The notes under the pieces were generated by a model. It saw only the letters and a program-made list of their open reading frames with translations. It was not told the origin of the DNA and ran no database searches. This document shows, in pieces, positions 1-11,499 of a stretch of 64,000 nucleotides of DNA. The position numbers and the translations under genes were made by a program. The stretch spans positions 10,628,603 through 10,692,602 of the forward strand of contig CM063112.1 of the NCBI GenBank assembly GCA_031841125.1. Reading direction: 5' to 3'. The DNA is from Acanthococcus lagerstroemiae. Taxonomy: Eukaryota > Arthropoda > Insecta > Hemiptera > Eriococcidae. Numbering within the stretch: the first letter of the stretch is position 1; the number at the start of each line of letters is the position of its first letter.

Positions 1-700
1 ATGATGCACTGGAATACACCGGTGTAATACGTCCCAGAATCACATATGCGGCAGTTGTGTGGTGAGGCCGGGTCCACCCGGTCAACGTCAGAGAGGAATT
101 GGACCACCTGAAAAGGCTCGCGCGTGTGAGGACAATGGGGGCAATGAGAAGCTGCAACCACTTCACACTGCTACAGAAGTAACTGTGATAATGTGGACTT
201 ATCGTCTGGGCAAACCAAACTTTCTGGCTCAAAAATCAGGCCACAGAAGGATATGGGAGATGGCGGGGACGATGGACATCTGTTGTGCGACGTCGAGGGA
301 CAGAATCGCCGTGGAACTCCTCTTTGACAGGCCATACCATGCAATGATACCAACACGGGAGGCGTGGGAAAAGAGGTGGCCAAGCATTCTAGGATAAGAG
401 GAGCATGTCTGGTTTGCAGACGTCTCGAAGAATGATCAAAGTGCAGGAATCGAAATCACGAATGCAAAAGGTCCTGAAAACTATTCAGCGGCATGGGGTG
501 AGGGCGTTACTATCCTCCTCGTTAATAAGCAGATCTATCAGTACAGACAGTCAAACGGCTATTAAAACACTATCGGCACACCAAACTACACCCTTGGTGG
601 TGGCGGACTGCATTAGCAAAGTATACGCCTTTGCTCAGGAGAACCGTTTAGCGTGGAAGAGGGTAGGGGGCACCAGAGGAAGGGTTCAGGCTGAATCGGT
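1..700 (+). pseudogene. LINE fragment: end of reverse transcriptase and start of RNase H (I/R1/Jockey superfamily)
   Basis: Decayed coding sequence read in more than one frame. Around 100-185 one frame gives ELDHLKRLARVRTMGAMRS, the conserved stretch after the RT thumb of I/R1/Jockey-type LINEs (usually R.QR.AL.R..GA.RT). From about 408 another frame gives VWFADVSKNDQSAGIEI, the first strand of an RNase H domain (WFTDGSK pattern, catalytic Asp present). Further on, ISTDSQTAIKTLSAHQT at about 530-590 matches the second RNase H Asp motif (DSQAAI). The rest of RNase H and the zinc-knuckle tail are missing. The frames do not join, so it is dead. It may belong with the RNase H tail fragment at 5098-5712, which carries the part missing here. 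Confidence 0.7.
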
Positions 701-1884
701 GAGCGGTTGAATGAATAAACGGGTTTCGATTATCAATACTCGTGGTTCGTAATTGCTGTCCGGTTCGGTCCGGCCAATTGGACGGTCCGCGATCATGGGA
801 GTGGGAGAGACTTGTCTCCGCTTGACTCGGTGACGAAGAACTGGGGTCGGGGCCGAGACGTCATTGGCCATCGCGAGCAGGATAGCGCTGGGTGGCCGTG
901 TCGATTTCAAGCGAGAATATTTGCCCCCCCCCCCCCCGGGAGTGCCGGGACCTAAATATTTTTTTTAGCTTTTTTTTTGTGTTGGATATAATTACAACGA
1001 CTGGCTAACGTTCGTGTCACTGCAGTCACCAGAGTAGTCTCCAGCCGAACACACACGATAGTGATGTTTTCCAGGGCCTAGTGTCGTAAGCTGGAGCCAG
1101 CAGTTATCGTGAAAATGAATTTTCATGTGTTTCGTGTCCCTCGATACCCCCCCCCCTCCCCCGAAGCGGAATTACACAGCCGCCGAATCGCCCTGTTCGC
1201 TTAACAGCATCCACGTCAGAACCATGCAGTCACGTTCCAGTTTACTCGCATTTTTATCCGTTTGTGTTAAATTTTTTTCCTTATTTTCTATGTGCATTAC
1301 GGGTTGCTTTCTTTTTAATGTTGAAGACATGTTAAGCCAAATTAGGGAAGGGGCAGGTAGGAGTGCAGTTTTATCTTTAATTTAAATTCATTTGACTTTT
1401 TAGCTGGTTAAGTGCTCAAAGCGGAGGCCTCCCCTTCGTCGCCGTTAGACCACCTATATACGTGACCAACTATATTATTATTTGTGTTAATGTGATAGGC
1501 CAATGTGATTTGTTAATGTGGGTTCTAGATCCTGACTCCAGGTCCCGACTTCGGGGAATTTTCAAATCCATTCGCCGATGAACAGTTCGCTTAGACTAGA
1601 TCACCTGAAAGAGCAGGGAGAGGGGAGAGGGAGCACCGCATGACATGACGGAATGCGTGAGTGTGAGGGATTGTGATTGTGTTGAAGGTGGGAGCGGGTG
1701 TTGAATGGAATGGGGTTGTGCCTGGGTCGAATAGGATGCGCAGGCGTGTGTGTTGAGTGGATGTGGTGTGTGGATTCAAAAATGTTTTCTATTGTAGTTC
1801 CTTGTACTGTACTGCGTTTTTGTTTTCCCCCTGCCTGTAATTGGCCTTCTCGGCTGTTGGTAGGGGGAGTAAATATATTCATAT
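701..1884. other. No gene recognised
   Basis: Intergenic or intronic sequence with homopolymer runs (C-run at 924-937, T-runs at 958-978) and a G/T-rich stretch at 1600-1770. No splice-bounded exon or recognisable protein was found on either strand. Confidence 0.5.
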
Positions 1885-2048
1885 TATTGTTATTGACGGG
1901 AAGGGGCAGCATTATATGTATTTATTATTGGTTAAAATTTCTACCGTCTTCTATAGCTTCCTCCTTTCTCAATTCCTTTTTTTTTTTTTTTTGAATACAC
2001 AAGTTTTTCTACGCTAGTCAACAATTTGGCAATAATTATTTTAGTGGT
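1885..2048 (+). repeat. Direct repeat, left copy, flanking LINE A
   Basis: About 165 bp that recur in the same orientation at 3868-4057. Shared blocks include GGGGCAGC, TATTGGTTAAAATTTCTA, AAGTTTTTCTACGCTAGTCA and ATAATTATTTTAGTGG, in the same order. Together they bracket the decayed LINE at 2054-3866. Long flanking direct repeats are not typical of LINE target duplications. Confidence 0.7.
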
Positions 2049-2053
2049 TCTAT

Positions 2054-3866
2054 CTCCCCCTCCCCAACGAGACGCAGCCGAGGAACAGGAAAGAGAGAAC
2101 AGAGATATGGAGGAGATGGATGAAGATCCGCTCCCCCCTCCCCTCATCCAGAGAAGAGAAGTCGAGGACGCGTTGAAAAGACTGAAAGGGGCAAAACCCC
2201 AGGTCCAGATAAAATTGACAACTATACACTGAATATTTTTGCGGAAACACTAGCGGGCCCACTTGCACTTATCTACAACTAAATGTTAAATCAAGGTATA
2301 GCACCAAAACAGTGGAAAATAGCCAAAATTATCTTACTACACAAGAAAGGGGATAAGACCCAACTGAACAACTTCAGACCCATTAGTCTCCAACGTAGGC
2401 AAGGCCTTCACGAAAACTATTAAAAACAGAATATACCCTCGATTAGACGAAAATCAACCTCCAGAGCAGGTAGGATTTTAAACCAGTCATTAGAGAAAGC
2501 GAACGAGTACCAAATGGAAGTGCATCTGGTATTCGTGGACTTCCAAAAGGCGTTCGACACGGTAAGTCATACATACATACCTATGGGACACCCTGGCAAA
2601 ATAAGGGACAAGCAAAAAGATATTAGGTAAAATTTTTAAAACACTTGTGTATAAAAGCGCTCAAGCTTATATCAACCTGGATAAAAAAGGGGACACATTT
2701 ATGGCACACAGAGGAGTAAAACAGGGGGATCCCCTGTCAACTTATTCACTGCACTACTCGAGGAAGTTTTTAGAAAAATAAATTGGGAAAATTACCGAAT
2801 AAAAGTGGATGGTAAATTTTTGAATCACTTATGATTTGCGGATGACATAGTGTTAACAAGCGAGCGGAAGGAGGAAGTCCCGAAAATGGTGGGTGATCTG
2901 ATGGTGGAGAGTGCCAAAGCGGATCTGGAAATAAATCGAGCCAAAACGAAATATATGAGTGATAAAGATGGTGGAAAAATTTTCATTGGTAAGCTCAGCA
3001 TAGAAAAACAGGAAGACTTCATGTGCTTGGGACAGATCATCCTATTTAAAAATAAAATGAGTAAGGAACTGGAAGTTAGACGTGATAGGGCCTGGAGGGG
3101 GAATTGGGCGCTAAAAGATCCATCTTTCAGGGCAAAATGAAAATAAAATCAAAAATAAGGATGCTAGAATCCTGTATTTATCCGATACTACTATACAGGG
3201 CACAAACATGGACGACGACTGCGGCGGAAGCTAAAAACCTACTATCAACACAAAACAGCTTGTGAAGAAGTATAACGGGACTTAAACTGATGAATACAAC
3301 CAAAATCAAAGAATTAAGAAACAGAGCTAAAACGAGAGACATCATGTACGTAGCTAAAAAATTAAATATAGACTACGCCGGCCACTTGGCCCAAAATAAC
3401 AGAGGGGGATGAAGCTAAAAAATCACTCTACGGACTCCCTATGGATGCAAAAGGAGGAAGGGTAGGCCGGCACTAAGGTGGAGGGATGAAATTGTGAACA
3501 AAGTGGGAACCCTCTGGGGCAAAGCAGTCCAAAACCGTATTAGCTAGATGAGCATTGGGGAGGCTATTGTCCGCGAATGGTGGCAGAGTGTTTGAGGTGA
3601 GCATGATGAAGGGTGCGACAAACAAAAGTAAATTGATAGCGGACGTGGAAGATTGCTTCTTATTGTATTGTAGGGTAATATACCTACTGGACCAAATCCA
3701 AATTCAATTGTTAATTTTGATTCATCTTATTTCAGGCCGAGAAATTCGTTCAGCTAGTAGTTCAGATTTGTATATCATCTCATCTTATTGTATTCTATCT
3801 CATGTCATTCTGTGTATGTAACGGTCGAACACTCAAAATAAAGGCTTACTGATTGATTGATTAGTT
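2054..3866 (+). pseudogene. LINE A: decayed RTE-like reverse transcriptase, 3' two thirds
   Basis: The endonuclease domain is absent. Broken frames spell the RT in order: EVEDALKRLKGAK plus PDKIDNYTLN (about 2160-2225), QWKIAKIILLHKKGDK (about 2310), HLVFVDFQKAFDTV (about 2525, motif A), GVKQGDPLS (about 2715, motif B), FADDIVL (about 2838, YADD-box equivalent), then a C-terminal tail YAGHLAQ...LRWRDEIVNKVGTLW (about 3375-3520). That tail (GHLAR..GRP..RW.D...) is shared with the RTE-like LINEs at 14.9-18.4, 22.8-26.3 and 26.3-30.2 kb. The 3' UTR ends in AATAAAGGCTTACTGATTGATTGATTAG, a short-tandem (TGAT)n tail as in RTE-type elements. Many stops and frameshifts are present. Confidence 0.8.
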
Positions 3867-3867
3867 G

Positions 3868-4057
3868 TTCATTTTTGACGGAAAGGGGCAGCCGGTTCAT
3901 GTGACCACCATTTTATGATTTACTTTTAATTATATTTACTATTGGTTAAAATTTCTATATGTTTTTATGGCTTTCTCCTCGTTGATTAAATTTTTTTCTT
4001 TTAAATACTAAGTTTTTCTACGCTAGTCAATAATTTGGCTATAATTATTTTAGTGGC
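3868..4057 (+). repeat. Direct repeat, right copy, flanking LINE A
   Basis: Second copy of the block at 1885-2048, starting just after the (TGAT)n tail of LINE A. It shares AAGTTTTTCTACGCTAGTCA and ATAATTATTTTAGTGG with the left copy and diverges at scattered sites. Confidence 0.7.
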
Positions 4058-4239
4058 GCTGATTCCATTCCAGCAGAGGGGAAGGTGTCTTTCGAGTTCC
4101 CTGTTACAACCGTGTCACCATACTGTACACATAAGGGAACTGCGGCATAAAAGGGAACATGATCGCGGGTAAGTTAGCGAAGGAGGGCGTCAAAAAGGAA
4201 TTAGTAACGCCGAGGCCGTATCTTCCCGTAGCATTCAAT

Positions 4240-5097
4240 TAAAAAAAAAACCTTTATTTCGGGGAATAAATTTGCAGTATTAATTTATAGTACTTATAAT
4301 GAGTTAGCGGTACCAACGTGGGGCTCGCTCCTCCCCTGACCCATGCCGGGCAAAGGTCTCCTGTAGACGCTCCCATTCATTCCTTTTCTGGCTATTCTTT
4401 GGAAGTGGTTGCTTTTTAGAAATTTATTAATATCTTCTTTCCATCTTAATGTTTGTTTGCCTCTTCTTCTTTTGCCATCCAGCGGTTGCCAAAAGGTGGC
4501 CCCATAGGTCCATCGTTCGTCTCTGAGACGCAAGATGTGTCCCGCCCACCCACATTTTATTCTTTTGATCTGCCAAATTGAATTTTTACTGAATTTTAGT
4601 TTCCTTTTGATAACCGAGATTCTTATCCTGTCCCTTCTTGTTATCCCCAACACTGATCTCTCCATTGTGTTTTGAGTTATCCTAATTCTGTTCAAAATTT
4701 TTGCACTTAATGGCCATGTTTGACACCCGTATGTTAAGTTATAGCTAAAGTTTCCTTTGAATATGTCTGTTAGGCTCCAGAATTTCTTCCATGCTTTGTT
4801 AATTCTTACGTTAACCTTCTATTTTCAAAATTTAGTAGTTGGCCGAGATATGTATGTTCTCGAACTATTTCTATTTATTTGTTACCCATTTCTAGTGTCC
4901 CTTCCTCTGTGCTATTGAATATTTCTGTTTTTTGCATGTTTATCGTGAGACTTGCTCTTGCACTCTCTTCCCTGAGTTCCCTTATCATTTCTGTTAGTTC
5001 CCTACGATATCGTCGGCAAATCTCAAGTTCGTAATCCCTTTTCCGTTAATGTTAATCCTTTTGTTTTCCCATTTGAGTTTCCTAAAAATTTATTCCA
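4240..5097 (-). pseudogene. LINE B: 5'-truncated RTE-like reverse transcriptase C-terminus
   Basis: Minus-strand fragment beginning inside RT. In order it reads LRFADDI (about 5010), YLGQLLNFENR (about 4840), AWKKFWSLTDIFKGNFSYNL (about 4790-4735), LTYGCQTWPL (about 4725), NTMERSVLGITRRDRIRI (about 4680), then CGWAGHILRLRDERWTYG (about 4550) and KRRRGKQTLRWKEDI (about 4465). The last 130 residues are one open frame; upstream parts need frameshifts. The 3' end is near 4240, where the minus strand reads AAATAAAGG followed by a T-run. The 5' truncation at about 5097 abuts an unrelated LINE fragment. Confidence 0.8.
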
Positions 5098-5712
5098 CAG
5101 TACTGTTGAAAGCATACAGCGTCACAAAAACCAAGGTGAAGGCTTGGATAAGTAAGCAGATAGAAATGCACTGGCTCATGGCAAGTGACATGAAAGTCAG
5201 CAAAACACTGATAGGAGACGCCTCCGATAAGTGCGCCGAGTTCCGACTAGGGCTCGACAGAAAACACGCAACACTCATGGTTGGACTACTCACAGATCAA
5301 GGGGCCACACAACACATGTGGTATAAGATAGGAGTGGCGAAAATCAGCTCCTGTAGGCAATGTTAGAAAGCGGAAGAAACCTCGATTCACATCATATGTC
5401 AGTGCACAGCAAATACGGGACAAGGCGCGAAACATTGAGGCTGGAGTATTCAGCACCCAGTGAAATCAAATAGATAGAAAACTACGTAAAATTCTCACTT
5501 TACTAAGCTGATCTTCAACAGCAACCTGAGAAAAAGAGCAATGGACAATTAGGTCTGAGCATTCGGCGCATACAACGCCACACCTCACACAAAAAAAAAA
5601 ACGTCATATTATCCCCGCGTGCCCTCAAACTTTGGGTTTTCGAAAGTAAGTGACACCCTAATAATGATTGGGTATTCGGACTGGGCAAACAACAACAACG
5701 ATGCAATACTAT
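5098..5712 (+). pseudogene. LINE fragment: post-RNase H tail with CCHC-type knuckle (I/R1 superfamily)
   Basis: One frame from 5103 to 5363 reads SVTKTKVKAWISKQIEM, then LGLDRKHATLMVGLLTDQ, then HMWYKIGVAKISSCRQC. After a stop the same frame gives KAEETSIHIICQC. This is the tail found after RNase H in I/R1-type LINEs (LSR...LLTGH..L..H..K.G....C..C...ET..H..C.C), with the Cys/Cys/His/Cys ligands visible. The 3' end is probably the CAACAACAAC repeat at about 5690-5700. It begins where LINE B ends. Since the fragment at 1-700 has the preceding domains, the two may be one element split by later insertions; that is inference. Confidence 0.75.
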
Positions 5713-7593
5713 TTTTTTGCAAAAATCACTCGAGTTTCGATAAAAATGAGCTCATCTGAAAAGAAATCTCATTTACTACAAGGTATGTTCTTTTCAATTT
5801 TCCGTTAACCGCATTCATTCTCTAAATGTTTTGGATAAAAAAAACCCATTAAAATTGCCATAAACTGCAGCGCTGAACTCCCCATTTTCGCCCCTTTTAC
5901 CTCATCAGTTTTTCTTCAATCGATGCTAGCGAACCTCCAATCCGAATAGATGGGTCATCAGTTGTTTCCAGTAACCGGGATGGTAGGCAACACGTATTCA
6001 CCGATGCGAGTATAATTGCATACTCGATTCGCCGTAAATGCACCTATACATATTATGTACAGGTACAGACCCGATATCAATGTACACTGCGCATCATTGG
6101 AGGGAGGGACGGAGAGATAGAAAGGAACCTTAGGACGCTCCTTACCAAGCGCGAGTATCAGAAACTGTAACCCCCTCCTCCGAACAGTCGATCAGTGGAA
6201 TCTTATACGCGCAACCGGAACCGAGATCCGCGACTTCGAGCCGTTTTTCCCGGAAGAAGTTCGCAGCTTTCTGCCAAAGTTCTGTAGCAATAACCGCACC
6301 CAACCCGTCGCAGCTTTCGGGTTCGAGTCGTTACCGCGGTGTCCCGCCTGCTATACCGGAAAAGAGCCGCTCGAAAACGGTGTGACAGCTGCGGCGGCCG
6401 TCTCCGCTGCACGAATCCCTCGGCTGGCCGCCTTTCGCCGTAACCACGTACGAAACACGGTTAATATTTCATCGGTACACGGCCCATATTCGAGCCGTCA
6501 GCTCGGCGTATTCAAAAATTAATTCGTCCCATTCTTCGCCCGTCCGACCGTGTACCTTCGCACCGGCGGCGTGGGTGGACGGAGGCGACCTTAAACCGCC
6601 TTTACGCGCTGCACCAACCTCTCTCGCGGCCGGGTCGCGCGCATTGTGTACATCGTATACGTATCATAATCATTAATTATCGGCGATAACGACACCGAGA
6701 GAGAGAGAGAGAGAGAAAGACTTGGCTCTATATGTGCCGTATAACGAGAGAAAAGGTTAAGAATGACAACGAGTGAAGAGAGGGGAAGGGGGCAGAATAC
6801 ACGATAAATACAACCCGCAGCAACAATCTGTTCCTTATTTTTCCTTCGCCGGCTTAATATTTTCGCAAAACACACAACCGAGGCGGAAACTGGAAAAGCT
6901 TAAATCCGTTCTCGAAATGAATAATAGCCTTCGAATATAAGCGGAGGTAGATAATGGATAAATCCTCTCGGTGAGAATTCATTCCGCCGACGCCCTCGGG
7001 AACGACTCTCTGCCTCACGGCTCCCGGCACAAACTGCCAGTGGAAGACACACACACACAGACACACATTTAATCGTAGCTCGTACTGCCTCGAATATGGA
7101 AAGCGTGTTTTTGAACTCGCACAGCCACCTCTTCTCGTTCGCGCGCGAAATTTTTAAAACCACTTTCACCGGATTCTGGAACGTCTACGACTCTTTTTAC
7201 AGCCGCCGAGGCAGCTGATAAATTTCACAAATTTGGCAGACGGCCTTGGCGATGACACAGCGATGAGAAAGAATTCGCTGGGGAAGTGATCGAGTTGACT
7301 ACAGCGCCAGAGAGGCGTATCGAAGGGAAATTACGAAGGCAGGAAGGTGACCGGTGGGGGGAGCACTCTTAAAAAGTGTCTGGATCCCCTTGCCGTAGAA
7401 AATTTATGATTATGTGAAGCCGTCTGTGAAAACATGACCTATGTCGAAAAAGACTTTTTGGACTTTTTGTCGGAAATTTGTAGAGGAGACTTGCAGCAAC
7501 ATTTTAAGACCAAAAGCGAGTTCCTAGCCTCAATAGATGACCCAATACAAGCAGTTGAAGTTTGCAGGGACAAAACTGTCATGACTGGGGCAG
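5713..7593. other. CpG-rich sequence without recognised gene
   Basis: Richer in GC and CpG than the surrounding transposon fossils. Contains a (GA)n run at about 6698-6718 and a block at 5962-6062 that recurs at 12891-12998. A short open frame at 7434-7655 encodes no domain I recognise. Several frames are open because the base composition avoids stops; none shows splice sites or a known motif. Confidence 0.4.
5962..6062 (+). repeat. Diverged ~100-bp repeat, copy 1
   Basis: Shares ATTGCATACTCGATT, GCCGTAAAT and GCAACACG.ATTC with 12891-12998 in the same order and orientation. There is no obvious transposon terminus around either copy. Confidence 0.6.
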
Positions 7594-9052
7594 TATCCCG
7601 ATCTGCAAGGATCCCTAATGTGACGGTTCACATAAGTGTAGTCAGTGTCACATAAGGTCCATCAGGCAGTAAGCCCCGCCTATTTTTGAGGGATTATTGG
7701 AATGCCCCATATAATACACACTGTGTCGGCTCACAAAGCATCAACTTTACCATCACATCCGTGTTTCATCACAACAGTGAGGTAGACTACCCTTGTGTGA
7801 GCATACAAAATATTGCAACATGTAAGTAGTCAGTGTTGTCAGTCACTATTCCGCATTCTGTTACGCCTTTGTGACTGAAGGAATTTTTCTAAGTCCTTGC
7901 TGCTGTTAGTAGGCAGTTACCAGTTTCAGTTAGTCTCGTTCTCTCGTGATCAACGCAAGTGTAGTAGCCGTATATTGTTTTTGTGTTTCGCCTGCGATAT
8001 AATTCCACATTCAACGCCGTAATTCATTATTGATTCGAACTTTGTAAGTTGCTTTGATTTTATTTTCATATTCGTAGTATATGTAAACTGAGTTGCAAGA
8101 CGGCACCGACTCATGCGGCTAGTTGTACCACCATACTTATGAACTGAATATTGGCTATTTCCTTCATAATTAACATTACATACTATTGATATTTCAGTTG
8201 TATTTCCGACCTTCTACTGAAACCCTTGCAGCGGACTGTTGGCTAGTAGTCTTCAGGTGTTCCCACCAATCGGTAAGTCAAGTAAATATTGCGATTATTA
8301 ATGTGTTATCTTTGTATGGGCGTGGTAGCCTAATTATTAGTGTTTATGTCTTATACATATTTGGTTTTACAGCCAGATTGTATCAATTCTTTAGATTCTC
8401 TCCCTTGGTTTATAGAGAGGCAGAAAATGAAGAAAGTGGAATTTGATTTATGTGGAGGAAGAGAATATGTAGGGGAGGTGTAGGATGTGAGGAAGATAGA
8501 GAAATGTAAGGAGTGGGAGAGGGAACAAGTGTGGATGAAGTACTTGCCAGATTTTATCTTTGGTACCCCGGGCCAGATTATCAATTTTCTCTATTTCTCT
8601 TTTTAGGGCACAAATATGGGGAAACTTTACGCATACCCTAATTCCGATTTATTTGTAGCAACATCTGCTTCTTCCTCGAGCACTCGAAAAAGTTTAATCT
8701 CATGGGGTAGGGGTGGATTAAATATTGTTTTGAGTCCTCTAGGAGACCGAAGAAAAAATTGATATGACATTAAAAAAAAAAAAAAAAAAATAACCGAAGT
8801 CTACGAAGTCTACTGTATGTTTTGTAGGTCATGTTACTTTCTAATTTGGTCAGTTTTGGACACCAGCTTCCAAAGAATCAATAATTTTAACATATTCCTT
8901 CAGAATATAAGCTTCCATGCCTATGTGCATACTACATACATGCACTAGTTTTCTAATCTAGAGTCTGTTTTAACCCTCTTTGATAGGGAGTGAAAATTTT
9001 TTGAAATCATCAGTACCTACTACTTGAGACAAGAAGATCAGGATGAATAAAG

Positions 9053-10452
9053 TTGTAGCGTGTTTGGAGCTACAACACGAGCGCGTCACCAACATTAAGA
9101 TAAAAAAAATAAGTTCAAAAGTTCGTATTAGGTAGTACGCGTATATTTTGAAGTTTCGCGAGAGAAAACGGAGAAGATGTAGCGAGAGTATTAGACGATT
9201 CCAAAAGACGATTGACCTACGAACATCCAGTCACTGCCTAGCCGGACAATTAGGTTAAATAACTGAGGGTGAAAGATATGATGGAAGAAAGGAAAGATTC
9301 CTGGAAAAGAAAGAAAGAAGCGATTCGGTGTAGAGATGCTACACAGTTAAAAGGCACATTGTTCGTAGGAAGACTGGCTTGACGGGACAGGTAATAAATA
9401 TACAAAAAAAAAAACAAACTATTTACAAAAGAATTCTAGTGCCTTAAAAAAGTCGATCGCGGCGGAGAGCACTGCAGTACTCCTCCCCTAGCAGAGCGGT
9501 ATATAAAAAAAGAAAAAAAGAAGAAGAAAAGAAAAGATACAAAGAAACAGAATGTAAATGTGTGCTAAAATAGGTTCGAACTTTGTGCTATGTGACTAAT
9601 GTTTTATAAATTGCAACACGAAGAAAAGATATACAAAATGATCGAAATATAGGTACAGGGTAGGTATAATACAGAGCGATGATCGAGAAGTCGTGAAGGT
9701 AAAAGATGGAATAGGATAGAATACAGGCAGGATGCAAAAATGTCGGAAATTATGTAAAGAGTAGACAGTGTATGAACATGTTCTTTCCAAATGTGCAGGT
9801 TATAGACAGAATATAGGAAAAGTAGACAACGTATGAACATGTTATTTACAAATCAAAGTAAGAAAAAATGAAAATTATAAAAACGAACTAGGCAGTATAA
9901 TACAGGAAGAAAGAAATAAAAAAAATTAGAGAAGATTTTCGGTACTTTATATAATTACATTTGAGATCTGACTACTGGCTTCACTACGCGCCCTGAGCGA
10001 GTTTTAAGTTGCGCAGCACTGGCGGAGGCCTGAGTAGAGGTAAAGGATTGCTGAGTTTCAGGAGAAGTCAGAGAGGAAACTGAATCATCGGGAGTGAGAG
10101 GGACAGGAAAGGAATTCTTCGGAGGATGAACCAATGGAGAAGTTAACGGTACTTTGGGAAGAAGGGTTGCCGGTTTCAGATGATCTAAGGAAACAGAGAG
10201 AGAGGCTTACGAGGAGGATTGTCGAGAATGAACACCTTATCGTAGCGCTTCAATACTCCGTATGGACCTTCGTATGCCGGAGTGAAAGATGGGTGCTGGG
10301 CATCATTCTCGGAGAAAGACAATTTCTGGGAATGATGCTTCAGCTTACGGAAGGAGTCCACTCGCGTACTACCTAATACGAACTTTAGAACTTCTTTTTT
10401 TTTATCTTAATGGTGGTGACGCGCTCGTGTTGTAGCTCTAAATGCGCTACAA
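9053..10452. repeat. 89-bp inverted repeats flanking a Gypsy fragment
   Basis: 9053-9141 and 10363-10452 are reverse complements with only a few differences. They share GAGCTACAACACGAGCGCGT, CATTAAGATAAAAAAAA and AAAGTTCGTATTAGGTAGTA. The right copy ends in CGCTACAA and is followed by AGTGATCGGGACCAG, which could be a primer-binding region. This suggests both copies are ends of the same LTR in opposite orientation, so the retrotransposon is rearranged rather than flanked by normal direct LTRs. Confidence 0.7.
9955..10362 (-). pseudogene. Gypsy-type pol, integrase C-terminal end
   Basis: The minus strand from 10361 reads VDSFRKLKHHSQKLSF, then PAYEGPYGVLKRYDKVF, the GPY/F module that ends Gypsy/Ty3 integrases. 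A one-base shift at about 10190-10200 is needed to continue into SVSLDHLKPATLLPK (the VS.DRLKPA motif) and then a Pro/Ser-rich tail ending LKTRSGRVVKPVVRSQM and a stop at 9955-9957. The usual Arg/Asp segment just before the GPY motif appears deleted. Everything upstream of the integrase tail is missing: the pol sequence stops exactly where the inverted LTR-like block begins (10363). No env gene is seen. Confidence 0.75.
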
Positions 10453-11202
10453 AGTGATCGGGACCAGAAAGTACAGTATTATTTCTTGCACCATCAAGCT
10501 GATAAAGGCCTAGTGAATTAAAAGTAGAATATATTATTTTTTTTTTTTTACAGATCTTAACCCCGCACCAGGGAATGCACCAGGTGAACAACATATGACT
10601 GACCAAGAAATTTTTAATGCCTGCAAGGAAATCGAGCAGCAGGCGGTAAAAAATGCAGCTTCTGAATGAAATTTTATTCCTTGTTTTTGTTATACTTGTA
10701 TACGTTTGTGTCGAAATTACCTACTATCTTATTTTTGTAATAACATTACTGAATATATTTTGGTATTAAAATATTGGTTGTATTTGAGCTTTTTGGTCTC
10801 CGAACGACATAACTGGTGTCTTACATATGGGAATAGCGACCCTGCATCACGGAGAAGGGGTTCCCCCCCCCAAAAAAAAACAGCGTCACAATCGTGTAAC
10901 CAGGCAGTTTCAGAAACGTCACAGTAATGGCACAAAACTGTAATTTTTGTGTGTAAAAAGAGTATCAAGCAGTGGTCGTCAAAACTGTCACTATATCATC
11001 ACATTAGTGTAGTCAAAATCCATCGACACGCATGTGTATTCCTGTATCGTCACATATGCGCCTTCGTTACTCTCCTGTGCACTTTATGTGATGATGTTCT
11101 CTGATTGGACGAGTACCATCACAACTGTGGTAAATAACCTGCAATCACCACCTACATTTTTCTAAGCCGTCACAACGCTGTTTCATTTTGCAGATCGGGA
11201 TA

Positions 11203-11499
11203 ATAAAAAATCGATTACAGCTTCTACCCAATAGATTCAGCTGAAAGCTGGGTGTAATATTTCCGAAAAACCGCTGAAGTAATTCTGAAAGGTCCATACC
11301 GCATCTAAATGTTGGTTGTTGAGTTACTGCAATTTGTAGGAGGAGATGCCTGCAAGTGAATGCTTCAGATTGTGAATCGATAACTGTCGATAAATACGAC
11401 TGCCGATAGTTATCGATAGTAAAACCATTTCTAAAAGAGAGGGAACAAGAAGAAGATGGTGATATGCTTAGCATAATTCCCATCAGACTCTCGGGACCA
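11203..11499. other. No feature recognised
   Basis: Spacer between the TIR candidate and the LINE endonuclease fragment. It contains a small palindromic patch (ACTGTCGATAA and its near inverse) at about 11380-11420. Confidence 0.4.

Larger units (their letters stand above)
7594..11202. mobile_element. Candidate 3.6-kb DNA transposon with 15-bp terminal inverted repeats
   Basis: TATCCCGATCTGCAA at 7594-7608 is matched by its exact reverse complement at 11188-11202. If the repeat proper starts at TCCCGAT, a TA dinucleotide flanks both ends. Both subterminal regions (7610-7800 and 10880-11180) are studded with a TCACA-N3-GTG-like motif, e.g. TCACATAAGTGTAG, TCACATCCGTGTTT, TCACATTAGTGTAG, TCACAACTGTGG, TCACAACGCTGTTT. 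No transposase was recognised; the interior has exon-like stretches (8605-8770; one after a pyrimidine tract plus ACAG at about 10552 ending in TGA at 10667) and a nested Gypsy fragment. The superfamily is undetermined. Confidence 0.5.

Noticed and set aside
6135..6175. 19-nt minus-strand exon candidate between TTACAG and GTAAGG
   Set aside because: The acceptor is preceded by a purine-rich stretch instead of a pyrimidine tract.
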